From positions 1-6,492 of the forward strand of contig JADGEG010000115.1 of assembly GCA_016744485.1 (NCBI GenBank): a stretch of 6,492 nucleotides of DNA. The letters are read 5' to 3'. The position numbers were made by a program, and so were the translations under genes. This document shows, piece after piece, positions 6,352 through 6,492 of the stretch (the stretch's first letter is position 1; the number at the start of each line of letters is the position of its first letter). Origin of the DNA: Arcobacter sp. (lineage in GTDB: Bacteria; Campylobacterota; Campylobacteria; Campylobacterales; Arcobacteraceae). The notes below the pieces were generated by a model. That model saw only the letters and a program-made list of their open reading frames with translations, was not told the origin of the DNA and searched no databases.

Positions 6352-6374
6352 TAGTAAATAAGATTAGCTTACTA
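6352..6374 (+). terminator. Possible hairpin downstream of the DprA-like gene
   Basis: TAGTAA (6352-6357) and TTACTA (6369-6374) pair as a six-base stem around an 11-base loop, eleven bases after the stop. The following bases are pyrimidine-rich but hold no uninterrupted T-run, so termination here is only suggested. Repeated GCTTA and TAAGC words nearby (6319-6371) could form alternative pairings. Confidence 0.22.
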
Positions 6375-6397
6375 AACTTCTCTTGTCTCTTACTTAA

Positions 6398-6492
6398 GGG
6401 CATCTCTAAAAACTACAGCTAACCAAGTCAAAACCATAATTTAGATAAAATAAGTACTATATATTATTAAAAGGCTTCATAAATGCTAGGAT
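6398..6492 (+). mobile_element. Probable left end of an insertion sequence (IS5-like), partial
   Basis: From 6398 the sequence starts GGGCATCTCTAAAAACT, which resembles the terminal inverted repeats of some IS5-family elements as I remember them. It is directly preceded by TTAA (6394-6397), which fits the YTAR-type four-base target duplication known for the IS5 group. About 85 bases later a gene begins ATG CTA GGA, giving MLG, the opening I associate with a class of IS5-type transposases. The right end lies outside the window, so the inverted repeat and duplication cannot be confirmed. Other explanations of this AT-rich flank are possible. Confidence 0.4.
6483..6492 (+). CDS. Start of a gene cut by the window edge, possibly a transposase
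   Basis: An ATG at 6483 begins the codons for M-L-G and is then cut by the window end. AAAAGG at 6469-6474 provides a plausible ribosome binding site eight bases upstream. Its location behind an IS-like terminal sequence suggests a transposase, but three codons cannot identify the product. Confidence 0.3.

Noticed and set aside
1..6492. tRNA, rRNA, CRISPR array or riboswitch
   Set aside because: No cloverleaf or rRNA-like segment, no regularly spaced repeats, and no leader long or structured enough for a known riboswitch was seen; gaps between genes are all under 200 bases.

Overview
The window is very AT-rich throughout. Its proteins look like those of Campylobacterota, most probably an Arcobacter-type genus: the chemoreceptor signalling tip (NILSLNAAVEAATAGEAG) has the wording I associate with that group. 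The assignment is from remembered sequence patterns, not from a search.

Layout, left to right. (1) The 3' part of a methyl-accepting chemotaxis protein, entering from the left edge (3-986, +). (2) A complete aspartate/glutamate racemase-family gene of the YgeA type, 11 bases downstream (998-1690, +). (3) A 189-base gap with no intact gene, holding short coding-like scraps and weak hairpins. (4) A DUF711-family gene on the minus strand (1880-3109). (5) A 129-base divergent promoter region (3110-3238). (6) A two-gene plus-strand unit. Its first gene is a 669-residue fusion of a RecQ-type helicase and a ComF-like phosphoribosyltransferase (3239-5248). Its second is a divergent DprA/SMF protein of 367 residues (5238-6341), which overlaps the first by 11 bases and is read from a TTG codon behind a perfect AGGAGG. 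(7) A 3' flank that probably contains the left end of an insertion sequence from about 6398, with its first gene starting ten bases before the window ends.

The most interesting content is the helicase-phosphoribosyltransferase plus DprA pair. All helicase motifs, the four zinc cysteines and the PRPP-binding loop are intact. The DprA partner keeps a Rossmann nucleotide/ssDNA-binding core but departs from the housekeeping competence DprA, carries a C-terminal winged-helix-like region, and ends in KLSLF, close to the beta-clamp-binding consensus. The two genes appear translationally coupled and have their own promoter, with a palindrome in the leader. I infer an accessory DNA-processing module acting at replication forks or on incoming DNA. 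A defence role is possible but not shown by the sequence. The chemoreceptor, racemase and DUF711 genes have no evident functional link to this pair.
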